A DNA stretch of 64,000 nucleotides from Caldilineaceae bacterium (GTDB lineage: Bacteria; Chloroflexota; Anaerolineae; Caldilineales; Caldilineaceae). The first letter of the stretch is position 1. Each line of letters begins with the position of its first letter. This document shows positions 1 to 7,941 of this stretch, piece after piece. A program made the position numbers and the translations under genes. Under the pieces are notes generated by a model. That model did not search any database. It was not told where the DNA came from and saw nothing but the letters and a program-made list of their open reading frames with translations. The DNA is taken from contig JAHBVG010000002.1 in NCBI GenBank assembly GCA_019637695.1, positions 62,001 to 126,000 of the forward strand, given 5' to 3'.

Positions 1-105
1 GAGGATGTTAGGGAGGGTGGATACCAACAGCATCACCGCCCACGCCAGGATCAGGGTGGGCGACAGTGGAATCGTTGCTCTTGATTTGCCTGTAAGCGCA
101 GTCAT
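1..105 (-). CDS. N-terminus of an unidentified membrane protein (partial)
   Basis: The first 35 codons of a gene that leaves the window on the left. The start is the ATG at 105-103 on the minus strand, preceded by a clear AAGGGGGAG ribosome binding site. The translation begins MTALTGKSRATIPLSPTLIL and continues into a hydrophobic stretch that looks like a first membrane helix. It is last in the minus-strand envelope cluster 1950-2399, 1073-1804, 269-1039. Too little is present to name a family. Confidence 0.6.
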   Translation of the reverse strand, partial: MTALTGKSRATIPLSPTLILAWAVMLLVSTLPNIL

Positions 106-131
106 CTCTCCCCCTTGCTGACCGTCGAAGT

Positions 132-263
132 GGGGATCGGGGACTGGGGACTGGGAGTCGAGCCGACTATCTAAAATCTCCTGATCACTCAATCGCTTTC
201 AACCGCAGAACAGGCGATTAAACGATTCCACATCCACTACCCAATCCCCAGTCCCCAATCCCC
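132..263. repeat. Heptamer-unit inverted repeat (GGGGAYT family)
   Basis: The left arm (132-156) is a run of 7-bp units of the type GGGGACT/GGGGATC. The right arm (239-263) is the complementary series CCCCAGT/CCCCAAT. The two can pair into a long imperfect hairpin between two minus-strand genes. The same units recur near 1930, 10735, 13540, 37390, 47705, 49060 and 62650. Confidence 0.75.
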
Positions 264-268
264 TCCTC

Positions 269-1039
269 TCACTTCCCCTTCAATTGAATAGCGCCCATCA
301 CCACCTGCGCCGATACCGAGAGGACCGGCGTCTTGCCTTCGAGCGCCGCTTCATTCCAGAATGCGCCCTCTTTTTTCATAAAGCCGTCGCCCACTTCCAC
401 GCCGCCGAGAACGGCTTCCGCGCTGATTTTGGCGGCGGTGCTGGCGGGGATCTCAAGCTCCACCGCAGCCATGCCCGTGTTGATCTTGACATAGGCGTCG
501 CGCGCCAGGAGACCGCCGAAATCGAGTTCAAAGGCAGCCGCACCGCCATCCAGCACCATGCGTGTGAAGTTGGCATTGGCGAGACGATCCATCTCGAAGG
601 CAGCCGCGCCGGCGGAGATGGAGATGCTTTCCATCACCTCAGGATTGGGCGCGGAGAAGTCGAATTCCTGTTTGCCCGCGCCATACTTGACGGTCAACCC
701 GCGCAGCGGCACGCCACCCAGATCGATCTCGCTTTCGGTTGCGCCCCCTTCCACCGAGAGCAGATAGGGTTTGCCCTTGCCCAGTTTGAGATTAAAGGTG
801 GGTGGACGGTTGACAGTACCGAAGTTGGCCGGCCAGTTGAATTCCTGCGCAATCCGAACGGTATTGCCATCCTCGAAAATGCGCAACGGAACCGCATTCG
901 AGGGATCTTCGTAGCTTCCTGTCACCCATTGTGCGCCATCGCCAGGGACAATGCGCAGACGGCAGGCGCCAACGGTCAATCGTAGATGTAGGTTCTCCGC
1001 TTCGGGAAAAGCAACGTTGATTTCAGTTGCGTTGTCCAT
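269..1039 (-). CDS. Toast-rack / LiaF-C-like adhesin-fold protein
   Basis: A 256-aa protein with no signal peptide or membrane helix, predicted cytoplasmic or peripheral. It is beta-rich and repetitive, with recurring stretches such as SISAGAAAFEMD and LDGGAAAFELDFGG, as seen in the DUF4097/toast-rack and LiaF C-terminal beta-solenoid families. Those families are linked to envelope-stress sensing. It lies 33 bp after a GIN-domain lipoprotein with a similar fold and near a LiaF-type membrane protein, so the three probably act together at the envelope. The start ATG at 1039 follows an AGAAAGGAA ribosome binding site. The exact role cannot be read from the sequence. Confidence 0.6.
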   Translation of the reverse strand: MDNATEINVAFPEAENLHLRLTVGACRLRIVPGDGAQWVTGSYEDPSNAVPLRIFEDGNTVRIAQEFNWPANFGTVNRPPTFNLKLGKGKPYLLSVEGGATESEIDLGGVPLRGLTVKYGAGKQEFDFSAPNPEVMESISISAGAAAFEMDRLANANFTRMVLDGGAAAFELDFGGLLARDAYVKINTGMAAVELEIPASTAAKISAEAVLGGVEVGDGFMKKEGAFWNEAALEGKTPVLSVSAQVVMGAIQLKGK

Positions 1040-1072
1040 TGTTGGTTCCTTTCTCTGAGATGCGTGGGTCTG

Positions 1073-1804
1073 CTATTTATCTCCCAGGCTGCGGATCGCG
1101 CCCGATCCAGAGACCCGTTGGTTGATTCGTGGGCTGCCATAGTATTCTACATTGCCGCTGCCGCTGACGTTCACATCCAACGATTCGGCGACCCAAAGGG
1201 TGGTGTTGCCCGAACCGGAGATCTGCACGTTGGCGCTGTTGCTCGCCAGATCCGCGGCTCGATATTGGCCGGAGCCGCTCACAGTGATCGATTGTTGCTC
1301 GGCAGCGCCGACCAAGTCTACATCGCCAGAACCGCTAATGGTAACCGTGACCGCGCCGGCGGTGAGGCGGTCAATCTGCACATCACCCGATCCGCTCACG
1401 ATGATGGTCATCTCTTCGCCGACAAGGCTCCCCACCCGTGCATTGCCCGATCCTGAGACGGTCAACGCGTTGAGATCGCGCACAGTAAGGCGATATTGCA
1501 CAGCGCGGGATGGATTGATGAGGTTCACGCCAGATCGAAAACCGAGGTGGAGTGTGCCGTTGCGCACTTCTGTCTCGATCAGTTCCAGCAAATTGTCGTC
1601 CGCCTCAACAACCAGCGTTTCAGCCTCGCCCTGGGTTATTGTCAAATTCCCAGAGCCAGAGAGGGCCACCGCCGTGAAATTGCTCACTTCGCGCGGTTCG
1701 CTCACAACATTCCTGGACCCGGTGACAACGGTACAACCGGCTAGCAGCAGCATCAGCAGCACCGGAACAAGAAATTTTACTTTGGCAATCATGAGGGCGA
1801 TCAT
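1073..1804 (-). CDS. GIN-domain (DUF2807) lipoprotein
   Basis: A 243-aa putative lipoprotein: hydrophobic N-terminus with lipobox LLLAGC near residue 23, then a head domain of repeated GSGN/SGSGD turns (SGSGNLTI, SGSGNARV, SGSGDVQI, SGSGDVDL, SGSGNTTL, SGSGNVEY). This pattern is typical of DUF2807, the putative autotransporter adhesin head GIN domain, a right-handed beta-helix. An AAGGAGAC ribosome binding site lies just upstream of the ATG at 1804. The open frame reaches further upstream to 1903 but runs through repeat DNA. It is probably co-transcribed with the flanking envelope genes. A surface or periplasmic beta-helix is likely, with unknown ligand. Confidence 0.8.
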   Translation of the reverse strand: MIALMIAKVKFLVPVLLMLLLAGCTVVTGSRNVVSEPREVSNFTAVALSGSGNLTITQGEAETLVVEADDNLLELIETEVRNGTLHLGFRSGVNLINPSRAVQYRLTVRDLNALTVSGSGNARVGSLVGEEMTIIVSGSGDVQIDRLTAGAVTVTISGSGDVDLVGAAEQQSITVSGSGQYRAADLASNSANVQISGSGNTTLWVAESLDVNVSGSGNVEYYGSPRINQRVSGSGAIRSLGDK

Positions 1805-1818
1805 AAAAGTCTCCTTGA

Positions 1819-1950
1819 AGCAGTTAGCAGTTGGCCGTTGGCAGTTAGCGCAGAGCGGCACAGGAATATTTCTTGTAGCGAAAGGCAACGGGTAAAGTGG
1901 CAACGTCTGGTTGGTAGAGGACAGTTACCCGATCCCCAGTCCCCAATCCC
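1819..1950. repeat. Two heptamer repeat runs upstream of the GIN lipoprotein
   Basis: Positions 1819-1850 contain units AGCAGTT/AGCAGTT/GGCCGTT/GGCAGTT. Positions 1929-1950 contain CCCCAGT/CCCCAAT units. The interval lies between two genes of the same strand. No gene is supported here. Confidence 0.6.
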
Positions 1951-2399
1951 TACCTCTTCATCGTCGAAACCAGGATCGATAACCCACCGAGGACCAGGAA
2001 GAAGGGCCAGATCAGCGAGAAATTCCATCCCAGCAAAAAGGTCAGTGAGAGCAGCGTCAGGATCGTACCGGTCACCAGCGAGCCAGTGGCGGCAATGGGG
2101 AAGCGATGATCGTTAGAGCGGTAGAGCGCCCAGGCTGTGCCAAAGGCTCCAAACGCGGGGATCAGAATAAAGAGCGCCCACCAGTTTTGCAGATAGAAGA
2201 ATCCGAAGTTTTGCAGCAAAAAGATCAGGCCCAGGCCGATCAAGACAGCGCCGCCGATCCAACTGTTGTTTTCGCGCCATTCTTGACGGTCTGCGCGGCG
2301 TTCTTCGCGTTCTTGGTGACGCAGTTCGCGCCAATCAGGATTTTCCGTGGGATGGGTCAAGGGGTCTAATTGCTCAGTGGGTTGAGTATTCAGGGTCAT
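1950..2399 (-). CDS. LiaF-type transmembrane-domain protein
   Basis: A 149-aa membrane protein. Residues 1-50 are hydrophilic and rich in Arg/Glu (RELRHQEREERRADRQEW). About four hydrophobic segments follow, one beginning SWIGGAVLIGLGLIFLLQNF, an arrangement typical of the LiaF/DUF5668 N-terminal membrane domain. The start at 2399 was chosen for its AAGGAGAAAC ribosome binding site; the frame extends to 2573 without one. LiaF proteins act in cell-envelope stress sensing, usually with a LiaRS two-component system, but no kinase or regulator is in view. First gene of the minus-strand envelope cluster. Confidence 0.65.
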   Translation of the reverse strand: MTLNTQPTEQLDPLTHPTENPDWRELRHQEREERRADRQEWRENNSWIGGAVLIGLGLIFLLQNFGFFYLQNWWALFILIPAFGAFGTAWALYRSNDHRFPIAATGSLVTGTILTLLSLTFLLGWNFSLIWPFFLVLGGLSILVSTMKR

Positions 2400-2600
2400 G
2401 ATAGTTTCTCCTTGATGCGCGCTATCTTCTGTAGCGCCTGGTTCACGTTTATGCACACGTCCTATGCGATTGTAATACAGCGATAGAGGGATGTCGTCGC
2501 TCAAACGCTGAAGCTTTGCTAAGTCTTTGGACGTAGATATCTCTGCAAATCGTTGATCCTTAAGTTGACACAATCTAGGTGTGCAGCTATCATCTCCAAT

Positions 2601-2621
2601 AAATGAGAATCAATCTCATTT
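2601..2621. promoter_or_regulatory. Fur/Zur-type operator upstream of the zinc-binding protein gene
   Basis: A perfect inverted repeat, AAATGAGA-5 bp-TCTCATTT, whose core TGAGAATCAATCTCA resembles Fur-family boxes. It ends 39 bp before the start codon of the znuA-like gene. Inference: repression by a Zur or Fur homologue when metal is plentiful. Confidence 0.6.
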
Positions 2622-2660
2622 GCTTAGTTGTTGATTGCAGAAATTCCAAGGAGAGAAGCT

Positions 2661-3677
2661 ATGTCGTTTTCAATGTTCCGACTGTTGATCACATTACTCG
2701 TGACGAGTCTGCTGCTGGCAGCTTGTGCGATCCCCACGACGCGGCCACCATCCACAGCGCAGGATGCCGGGCATGACCATGATCAGACCGCTACCGAATC
2801 GCCTGCCGCTGCGCCTGTCGCCCTGGCCGAAGGACAAAAATTGCATGTGGTGGCGACATCCAACATTGTGGCCGATGTGGTGGCGCAGATCGGCGGGGAT
2901 CATATCGATCTCTATGCCATGCTGCCCGTGGGCGCGGATCCGCACAGCTATCAGGCCACCCCTCAGGATCTGCGCATGTTGACCGACGCCGACATTGTTT
3001 TTATCAACGGGTTGGGGTTGGAAGAAGCCATGGCCCTGACATTGGAAGAGTTCGCAGCCAAGACGGTGGTGGTCAACACGGGGGTGGATACGACTGAGTT
3101 TGGCGATGAGCATGATCACGCCCACGGCGAGGACGCTCATCACCACGAGGGCGACGATCCGCACACCTGGTTTAGCATCCACGCCGTAGAGATGTGGACC
3201 CACAACATCGCCTATGCTCTAAGCGATTTGGATCCGGCCAATGCCGCGGCTTACGAGGTCGCCGCTGCCGCCTACGTCGAAGAACTGGAAGCGTTACACG
3301 ACGAATTAGAAGCGTTGGTGGCGCAGATCCCGGTGGAGCAGCGCAGGTTGGTCACCGATCACGACGCGTTGGGCTACCTGGCTGCAGAGTATGGTTTTGA
3401 GATTGTCGGCTCGATCATTCCCTCATTCAGCACATTGGCGGAACCGTCGGCTCAACAATTGGCCGCGCTCCAGGAGCAGATCCGCGCCGAAGGGGTGCGC
3501 GCCATCTTCGTCAGCACTACCGTCAGCGCCCGTATGGAAACCCAACTCGCCCAGGATCTTGGCATCCAAGTCGTGCGGATCTATACCGGCTCTCTGAGCG
3601 AAGCGGACGGGCCGGCGGGGAATTATCTTGACTTCATGCGGTATAATGTGACTTCGATTGTGGATACGTTGAAGTAG
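2661..3677 (+). CDS. Metal ABC transporter substrate-binding lipoprotein (ZnuA/AdcA type)
   Basis: A 338-aa protein: signal peptide with lipobox LLLAAC at about residue 20, then a cluster A-1/TroA-like fold. Likely metal ligands are the His in GADPHSY, the His in DDPHTWF, the His in TDHDALGYL and the Asp near LSEADGPAG. A His/Asp-rich loop (HDHAHGEDAHHHEGDD) before the second ligand is characteristic of zinc rather than manganese proteins. The start at 2661 has a GGAGAGAAG ribosome binding site. No cognate permease or ATPase gene lies beside it, so the transporter must be completed elsewhere. The Fur-family palindrome upstream supports metal control. Confidence 0.85.
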   Translation: MSFSMFRLLITLLVTSLLLAACAIPTTRPPSTAQDAGHDHDQTATESPAAAPVALAEGQKLHVVATSNIVADVVAQIGGDHIDLYAMLPVGADPHSYQATPQDLRMLTDADIVFINGLGLEEAMALTLEEFAAKTVVVNTGVDTTEFGDEHDHAHGEDAHHHEGDDPHTWFSIHAVEMWTHNIAYALSDLDPANAAAYEVAAAAYVEELEALHDELEALVAQIPVEQRRLVTDHDALGYLAAEYGFEIVGSIIPSFSTLAEPSAQQLAALQEQIRAEGVRAIFVSTTVSARMETQLAQDLGIQVVRIYTGSLSEADGPAGNYLDFMRYNVTSIVDTLK

Positions 3678-3690
3678 GCGCGAAAAGCGA

Positions 3691-3826
3691 TGATCCACGA
3701 AGCCACACGAAGGTAAAGCAGATCTGCCAGGTTTTCTGAAACCTGGCAGGTCTCCAGAACCGCCAACCGAGTGCGTAAGTCTTGAGTTAATAAGATCGTT
3801 CCTCCTTCGTGTGACTTCGTGGATCA
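3691..3826. repeat. Nested inverted-repeat element (136 bp)
   Basis: The outer arms at 3691-3713 and 3804-3826 are 23-bp inverted repeats with a single mismatch. An inner hairpin (arms 3720-3734 and 3739-3753, loop TCTG, one mismatch) sits inside. The inner hairpin recurs at 16571-16604 and 55056-55087. The right outer arm overlaps the annotated start of the next gene. The organisation resembles a small non-coding mobile element. Confidence 0.65.
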
Positions 3827-5627
3827 TTATTCTGTTTTTGACGTGGATGGTGAACCGCAAGTGAGGAACTTTGCGCTATCGTTGCCCGTTGGCGGCACAA
3901 GGATAAGATGGGGACTCAGTTGGCTGCTGGTGGCGCCGGTGGCTTTATGGCTGATTGCGACAATCTACGTGCCGATTGCCGCGGGCATTCTGAGGCCGTG
4001 GGAAACCTGGCTGTTGACGATCTTGATTGGCTTGCTCAGCGCGGCCTGCCTGCTGCTCCATGCGCTGGCGCACATCGTTGTGGCGCGCGCCTATGGTGGG
4101 GAGCTCCCCGCGCAGATCCCAATCTATCCGCTGGGCGATGCAGCCCAGGTCTGGCCGGCGGGTGAAACGCCTGGCCGCGAGTTGCAGATCTCCTTATCCG
4201 CGCCACTGTTTCACATTGTTCTGGCTGCCGTTGCCTACATCCTCTGGAATGTACAACTGACGCCCTACCTCAGCCATAGTATGCTCTTTTTGGTCTTCCT
4301 CAACGTCGCGCTGGTGATGGTGAACCTCATACCCTTCTTCCCATCCGATGGCGGGCGGCTGTTGCGGGTCATCTGTTGGCGGCTGTTACAGAGACCCGAT
4401 CTCAGCGCACGGCTGGAGACGCGATTGGGGAAGGCTTTCTCCGTCTTTTTGATCGGCTGGGCAATCTTCTTGTTGGCGCAGCGCACCCGCTCCAGTTTGT
4501 GGACAGCCGCGATCACCCTGGCGTTTGCCGCGCTCATTCTGCTGGCGCTGTGGATGTATCCTGCCTGGCGCTGGCAACGTCCGCCGCTGGTCAACGTATC
4601 ACAAGGGGTGGGGCGAGGGTTGCGGATCGGCGCGACGGCGCTGCTCATCCTCATCCAGATTGGGCTGGCCTTTGCCCTTGTCCCCATGAATGATGGCCTT
4701 GAGTTGCCTGGGATCGCCCCCTCGGTAGCGCCCATGATCGAGATGCCGGACGAGTACCGCCATCCGTTCGAGGGCAATTTTATCCTTACCACGGTTGTCT
4801 TGCAGACGCCGATCCTGGCCGGGCAGTGGGTTGTGGGGCAGGTCAGCCCTTACGCACGCATTGTTCCGCCTGAGCGGGTAGTGCCGCCCGATCAGACGAT
4901 TCAAGAGATCGCCCAGCGTAACTATCAGATGCTAGAGGTGAGCGAAATGACGGCGGCGGCGATGGGGGTGCGGCTGGCCGGGTATGATGTGGGATTGACG
5001 GGACGGGGTGTGCGCATTTTGTCGATCTTGCCCGAAAGCCCGGCGAGCGCGGTCCTGCAAGCGGGGGATGTGATCGTCGCCATCAACGGCGAACCTGTGC
5101 GTATCCCCACGGAGCTGACAAGCCGTCTGCGCGTTGTCGATCCCTTTGCGCCGATCACGGTGGAGATCGAACGGGCAGGGAATCGGGAGAGCCTCTCTGT
5201 CCCCTTGATGCCGCCGCTGATCGAGGATGATCCACCGCGCATTGGCGTCACGATTGAGCCGGCGGGGTTCGATATTGATCTGCCTTTCCCTGTGCGAATT
5301 GTGCCGCAGAAGATCACCGGGGGACCGTCGGCGGGGCTGATCTTTACGCTGGCTGTCTACAATCTGCTCACACCAGAGGATCTGACCGGAGGCCGCACGA
5401 TTGCCGGCACCGGGACAATTGAATTGGATGGCGCCGTGGGTCCAATCGGCGGGGTGCAGTGGAAGGTGATTGGGGCCGAGGCTGTCGGCGCAGAATATTT
5501 TTTATCTCCGCCCGAAAACTACGAAGACGCCCTGGCTGCCGCCCGTCGCATCCAGGTTGTCGAGGTTGCCACCGCCGAAGAGGCAATCGAGTTTCTGCAA
5601 AGCCTGCCGCCGCGGACAGGCAGATAG
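3819..5627 (+). CDS. Site-2-protease-like / PDZ / Lon-type protease fusion membrane protein
   Basis: A 602-aa protein. Residues 30-250 contain about six membrane helices arranged like an M50 site-2 protease, with the second conserved motif NLIPFFPSDGG. The first motif, however, reads HALAH instead of HExxH, so the general base Glu is missing. Residues about 390-455 form a PDZ domain (GVRILSILPESPASAVLQAG, DVIVAINGEPV). Residues 480-600 are a Lon-like (S16) domain with the nucleophile in GGPSAGL and the probable Lys in VQWKVIGA. The likely active protease is therefore the Ser/Lys domain. The GTG at 3819 lies inside a repeat arm; GTG 3843 or 3861 are reasonable alternative starts. Confidence 0.75.
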   Translation: MDHYSVFDVDGEPQVRNFALSLPVGGTRIRWGLSWLLVAPVALWLIATIYVPIAAGILRPWETWLLTILIGLLSAACLLLHALAHIVVARAYGGELPAQIPIYPLGDAAQVWPAGETPGRELQISLSAPLFHIVLAAVAYILWNVQLTPYLSHSMLFLVFLNVALVMVNLIPFFPSDGGRLLRVICWRLLQRPDLSARLETRLGKAFSVFLIGWAIFLLAQRTRSSLWTAAITLAFAALILLALWMYPAWRWQRPPLVNVSQGVGRGLRIGATALLILIQIGLAFALVPMNDGLELPGIAPSVAPMIEMPDEYRHPFEGNFILTTVVLQTPILAGQWVVGQVSPYARIVPPERVVPPDQTIQEIAQRNYQMLEVSEMTAAAMGVRLAGYDVGLTGRGVRILSILPESPASAVLQAGDVIVAINGEPVRIPTELTSRLRVVDPFAPITVEIERAGNRESLSVPLMPPLIEDDPPRIGVTIEPAGFDIDLPFPVRIVPQKITGGPSAGLIFTLAVYNLLTPEDLTGGRTIAGTGTIELDGAVGPIGGVQWKVIGAEAVGAEYFLSPPENYEDALAAARRIQVVEVATAEEAIEFLQSLPPRTGR

Positions 5628-5655
5628 GCGCAGATCCAAAACCGCGCTCAGACTA

Positions 5656-6339
5656 TCAACGAGCTTCAAAGCGCTGGCGTAGCCACAGGACAATCATAAG
5701 CAGGCCAAAGGCCAGAAAGGTGAGGATAAGCACCATCTGATTGGCGCTCGCATAATCGCCAGCCTGTAAAGAATCGTAAATGGCGATAGACAAAGTCTGC
5801 GTTCGCCCTGGGATGTTGCCAGCAACCATCAATGTAGCGCCAAAATCACCCAGGGCGCGCAAAAACCCTAATAGCCCACCCGCAAGAATCCCCTGCCGGG
5901 CGATGGGGATGCTGATCTTCCAAAAGAGTTGCCATTCGTTACAACCATCCAGGCGCGCGGATTCTTCGATCTCCCGGCTGATCTCGGCCAGGCTGACACG
6001 CACAGTTTGGATCACCAATGGCAGGGCGGCAACGGTCGCCGCGATCACCGCTGCTTGCCAGGTAAAGACCAGGCGTATCCCAAATAGGCGCTCCAGCCAG
6101 GGTCCCAACCCTCGTTGGCCGAGCAGCAGAAGGAGATAGTAGCCCAACACGGTTGGGGGAAGGACCAACGAGAGCAGGGTTGCCCCCTCCAAAAACCATT
6201 TGGCGCGCAGGTTCAGCCGTAGCAGCAGCCAGGCAACCAGCGTGCCGAGGATCAGCGCAATAGTCCCCGCCCATGATGCGACCCAAAGTGACAATGTAAG
6301 CGGCGACCAGCCACCTGCTATCCACCCCTGTAGATTCAT
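5656..6339 (-). CDS. modB: Molybdate ABC transporter permease
   Basis: A 227-aa inner-membrane permease with about five hydrophobic helices and the EAA loop that docks the ATPase ([20 protein letters not shown]). Length and order match ModB. Its start overlaps the end of modA by 4 bp (ATGA), implying translational coupling. No modC ATPase follows; the next gene downstream is convergent. A tungstate system is a possible alternative. Confidence 0.88.
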   Translation of the reverse strand: MNLQGWIAGGWSPLTLSLWVASWAGTIALILGTLVAWLLLRLNLRAKWFLEGATLLSLVLPPTVLGYYLLLLLGQRGLGPWLERLFGIRLVFTWQAAVIAATVAALPLVIQTVRVSLAEISREIEESARLDGCNEWQLFWKISIPIARQGILAGGLLGFLRALGDFGATLMVAGNIPGRTQTLSIAIYDSLQAGDYASANQMVLILTFLAFGLLMIVLWLRQRFEAR

Positions 6340-7175
6340 GGCTGGGACGTGGGTATGGCTGGCTCTTCACCCGGTAAGACAAAGCCATATTTCTGCATAA
6401 TGGGACGCCCTCTTTCGCTGTTGATCAAGGCGGCAAACGCGCGCGCCTCCTCTGGTTGGGGAGTGCTGGCAACGACAGCCAGCGCCTGATCGAGTGGCTG
6501 ATGGAGATCCTCGTCGAGTAAGGTCCAGGAAATCTCGGCGACATTGGCGATGGAAAGCGCAATGATGCCGGCCTCGGCGTCGCCCGTTTGGATATATTGG
6601 AGCGTCTGCCGGACATTTTCACCGAGTACGAGTTTGGACTGCACCTCTCCCCATACCCCTTCACTCTCTAATGCCTGTTGCGCGGCCACGCCATAGGGCG
6701 CATGGGCAGGGTTGGCAATCGCAACCGTGCGGATGGAAGGATCGAGCAGATCCGCCAGTGTTGAGGCGCTCACCCCAGATTCACGGTTGACCGCCAGGAC
6801 AATCCGTCCCCTGGCGTAAAGCGCAATCGAATCTTCTAGCACCAATCCCTGTGCATTCAACTGCTCGACAAAGGCCACATTCGCCGCCGCATAGAGATCA
6901 AACGGCGCGCCATTTTCGATCTGCTGGGCCAACTGGCCGGTTGAGCCGAAAACGAGCGTCACCGATTGACCAGTCTCTTGTTCAAAAATTTCGGCAATCT
7001 CAGTAAAGGCAAATTGCAGATCCGCGGCGGCGGCGACGGTCAACGGCGCAGATATGGCCGTCTCATTTCCAATTTCAACATTCCTCTCTTCGATAGTTAA
7101 CCTTGGAATCGTTGCACAGCCAGACAACAACCCAATCATCAGCCATAGAAGAAGGATCACCTTGGTCATTTTCAT
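6336..7175 (-). CDS. modA: Molybdate-binding lipoprotein
   Basis: A 279-aa extracellular solute-binding protein with signal peptide and lipobox LLSGC. ModA features are [55 protein letters not shown] and the late oxyanion region [15 protein letters not shown]. It binds molybdate or tungstate and delivers it to ModB. An AAGGAGATTTCGT ribosome binding site precedes the ATG at 7175. It lies 21 bp downstream of a PadR regulator gene and is probably co-transcribed with it. Confidence 0.88.
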   Translation of the reverse strand: MKMTKVILLLWLMIGLLSGCATIPRLTIEERNVEIGNETAISAPLTVAAAADLQFAFTEIAEIFEQETGQSVTLVFGSTGQLAQQIENGAPFDLYAAANVAFVEQLNAQGLVLEDSIALYARGRIVLAVNRESGVSASTLADLLDPSIRTVAIANPAHAPYGVAAQQALESEGVWGEVQSKLVLGENVRQTLQYIQTGDAEAGIIALSIANVAEISWTLLDEDLHQPLDQALAVVASTPQPEEARAFAALINSERGRPIMQKYGFVLPGEEPAIPTSQP

Positions 7176-7196
7176 ACGAAATCTCCTTTTGAAGTT

Positions 7197-7751
7197 TCAA
7201 TTCTCGATTTCGAGCAGGCGTACCCGACAATTATGAAGCCAGTCGAGTATCCAAAGGATCTGCTTCTGCCGAAACTCGTGGACGAGTTCGGTGAAGAGAT
7301 CTTCGTGCGCATCAGCGGCGGATGCTGTTGCCCACTGAGCCAGCGTACGTTGGCAAACTTCGATCTGGGCGTCGATCAATTGTTCGGGGTTGGGCAAGGC
7401 CAGGAGCGTAAAAAAGCGCAGCTTGGCTAAAAACTCCACACGGATGGCGCGCATTGGCGTCACCGGCTGGTAGAGCCATTTCAAAAAGCGTTCGTGGCCC
7501 GATTGGGTCAGTTGATAGATCTTGCGGGGAGGGCGATCCTCTTGGGGTTCTGTGACGGCATCCAAATAACCCGCCGTATGCAAAGAAGCCAACGCCGCGT
7601 AGAATTTACTGCGCCCCACCTTCCAGATCGCGCGAAAAAGCTCTTCATACTCTTGATAGAGTTGATACCCATGCTTGGGCCCCTCCACGAGTAGACCTAA
7701 AGCCAGGTGTTCCAGGGGAAACGTTGCAAAGCCAAGAGTAGTTTGCGACAT
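7197..7751 (-). CDS. PadR-family transcriptional regulator
   Basis: A 184-aa protein with an N-terminal winged helix (LEHLALGLLVEGPKHGYQLY, GRSKFYAALASLHTAGYL, RKIYQLTQSGHERFLKWL) and a C-terminal helical region of the Vir/PadR_C type used for dimerisation. PadR proteins repress transport or detoxification genes. Two abutting 15-bp palindromic repeats lie directly upstream of the start, so self-regulation is likely. There is no recognisable Shine-Dalgarno before the ATG at 7751. It is followed closely by modA. Confidence 0.85.
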   Translation of the reverse strand: MSQTTLGFATFPLEHLALGLLVEGPKHGYQLYQEYEELFRAIWKVGRSKFYAALASLHTAGYLDAVTEPQEDRPPRKIYQLTQSGHERFLKWLYQPVTPMRAIRVEFLAKLRFFTLLALPNPEQLIDAQIEVCQRTLAQWATASAADAHEDLFTELVHEFRQKQILWILDWLHNCRVRLLEIEN

Positions 7752-7756
7752 AAATT

Positions 7757-7786
7757 ATTCAGAATGTGAATATTCAGAATGTGAAT
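7757..7786. promoter_or_regulatory. Tandem palindromic operator upstream of padR
   Basis: Two identical, directly abutting 15-mers (7757-7771 and 7772-7786) read ATTCAGAATGTGAAT, each with the dyad ATTCA-N5-TGAAT. The pair begins 5 bp from the padR start codon, a position suited to autorepression. Confidence 0.6.
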
Positions 7787-7839
7787 ATAAACGAGTATAA
7801 GGCTACTGGGGCGCAATGTCAATTTGTGTACCTGTTGTA

Positions 7840-7941
7840 GGACGGATTAACAATCCGTCCACATAATCGTTAGGGGTTTGGGTGGACGGCTCTCAAAATC
7901 GTCTGCGTAAGCCATTGCTCGTCTGCCGTCCACCCAAACCC
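7840..7941. terminator. Two nested/adjacent hairpins downstream of the SDR gene
   Basis: A 9-bp stem (7840-7848/7852-7860) and a 17-bp inverted repeat (7874-7890/7925-7941) share the GGACGG motif. The second ends directly at the stop codon of the minus-strand SDR gene. They could act as a terminator, but no strong T-tract follows, so repeat origin is equally possible. Confidence 0.4.
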
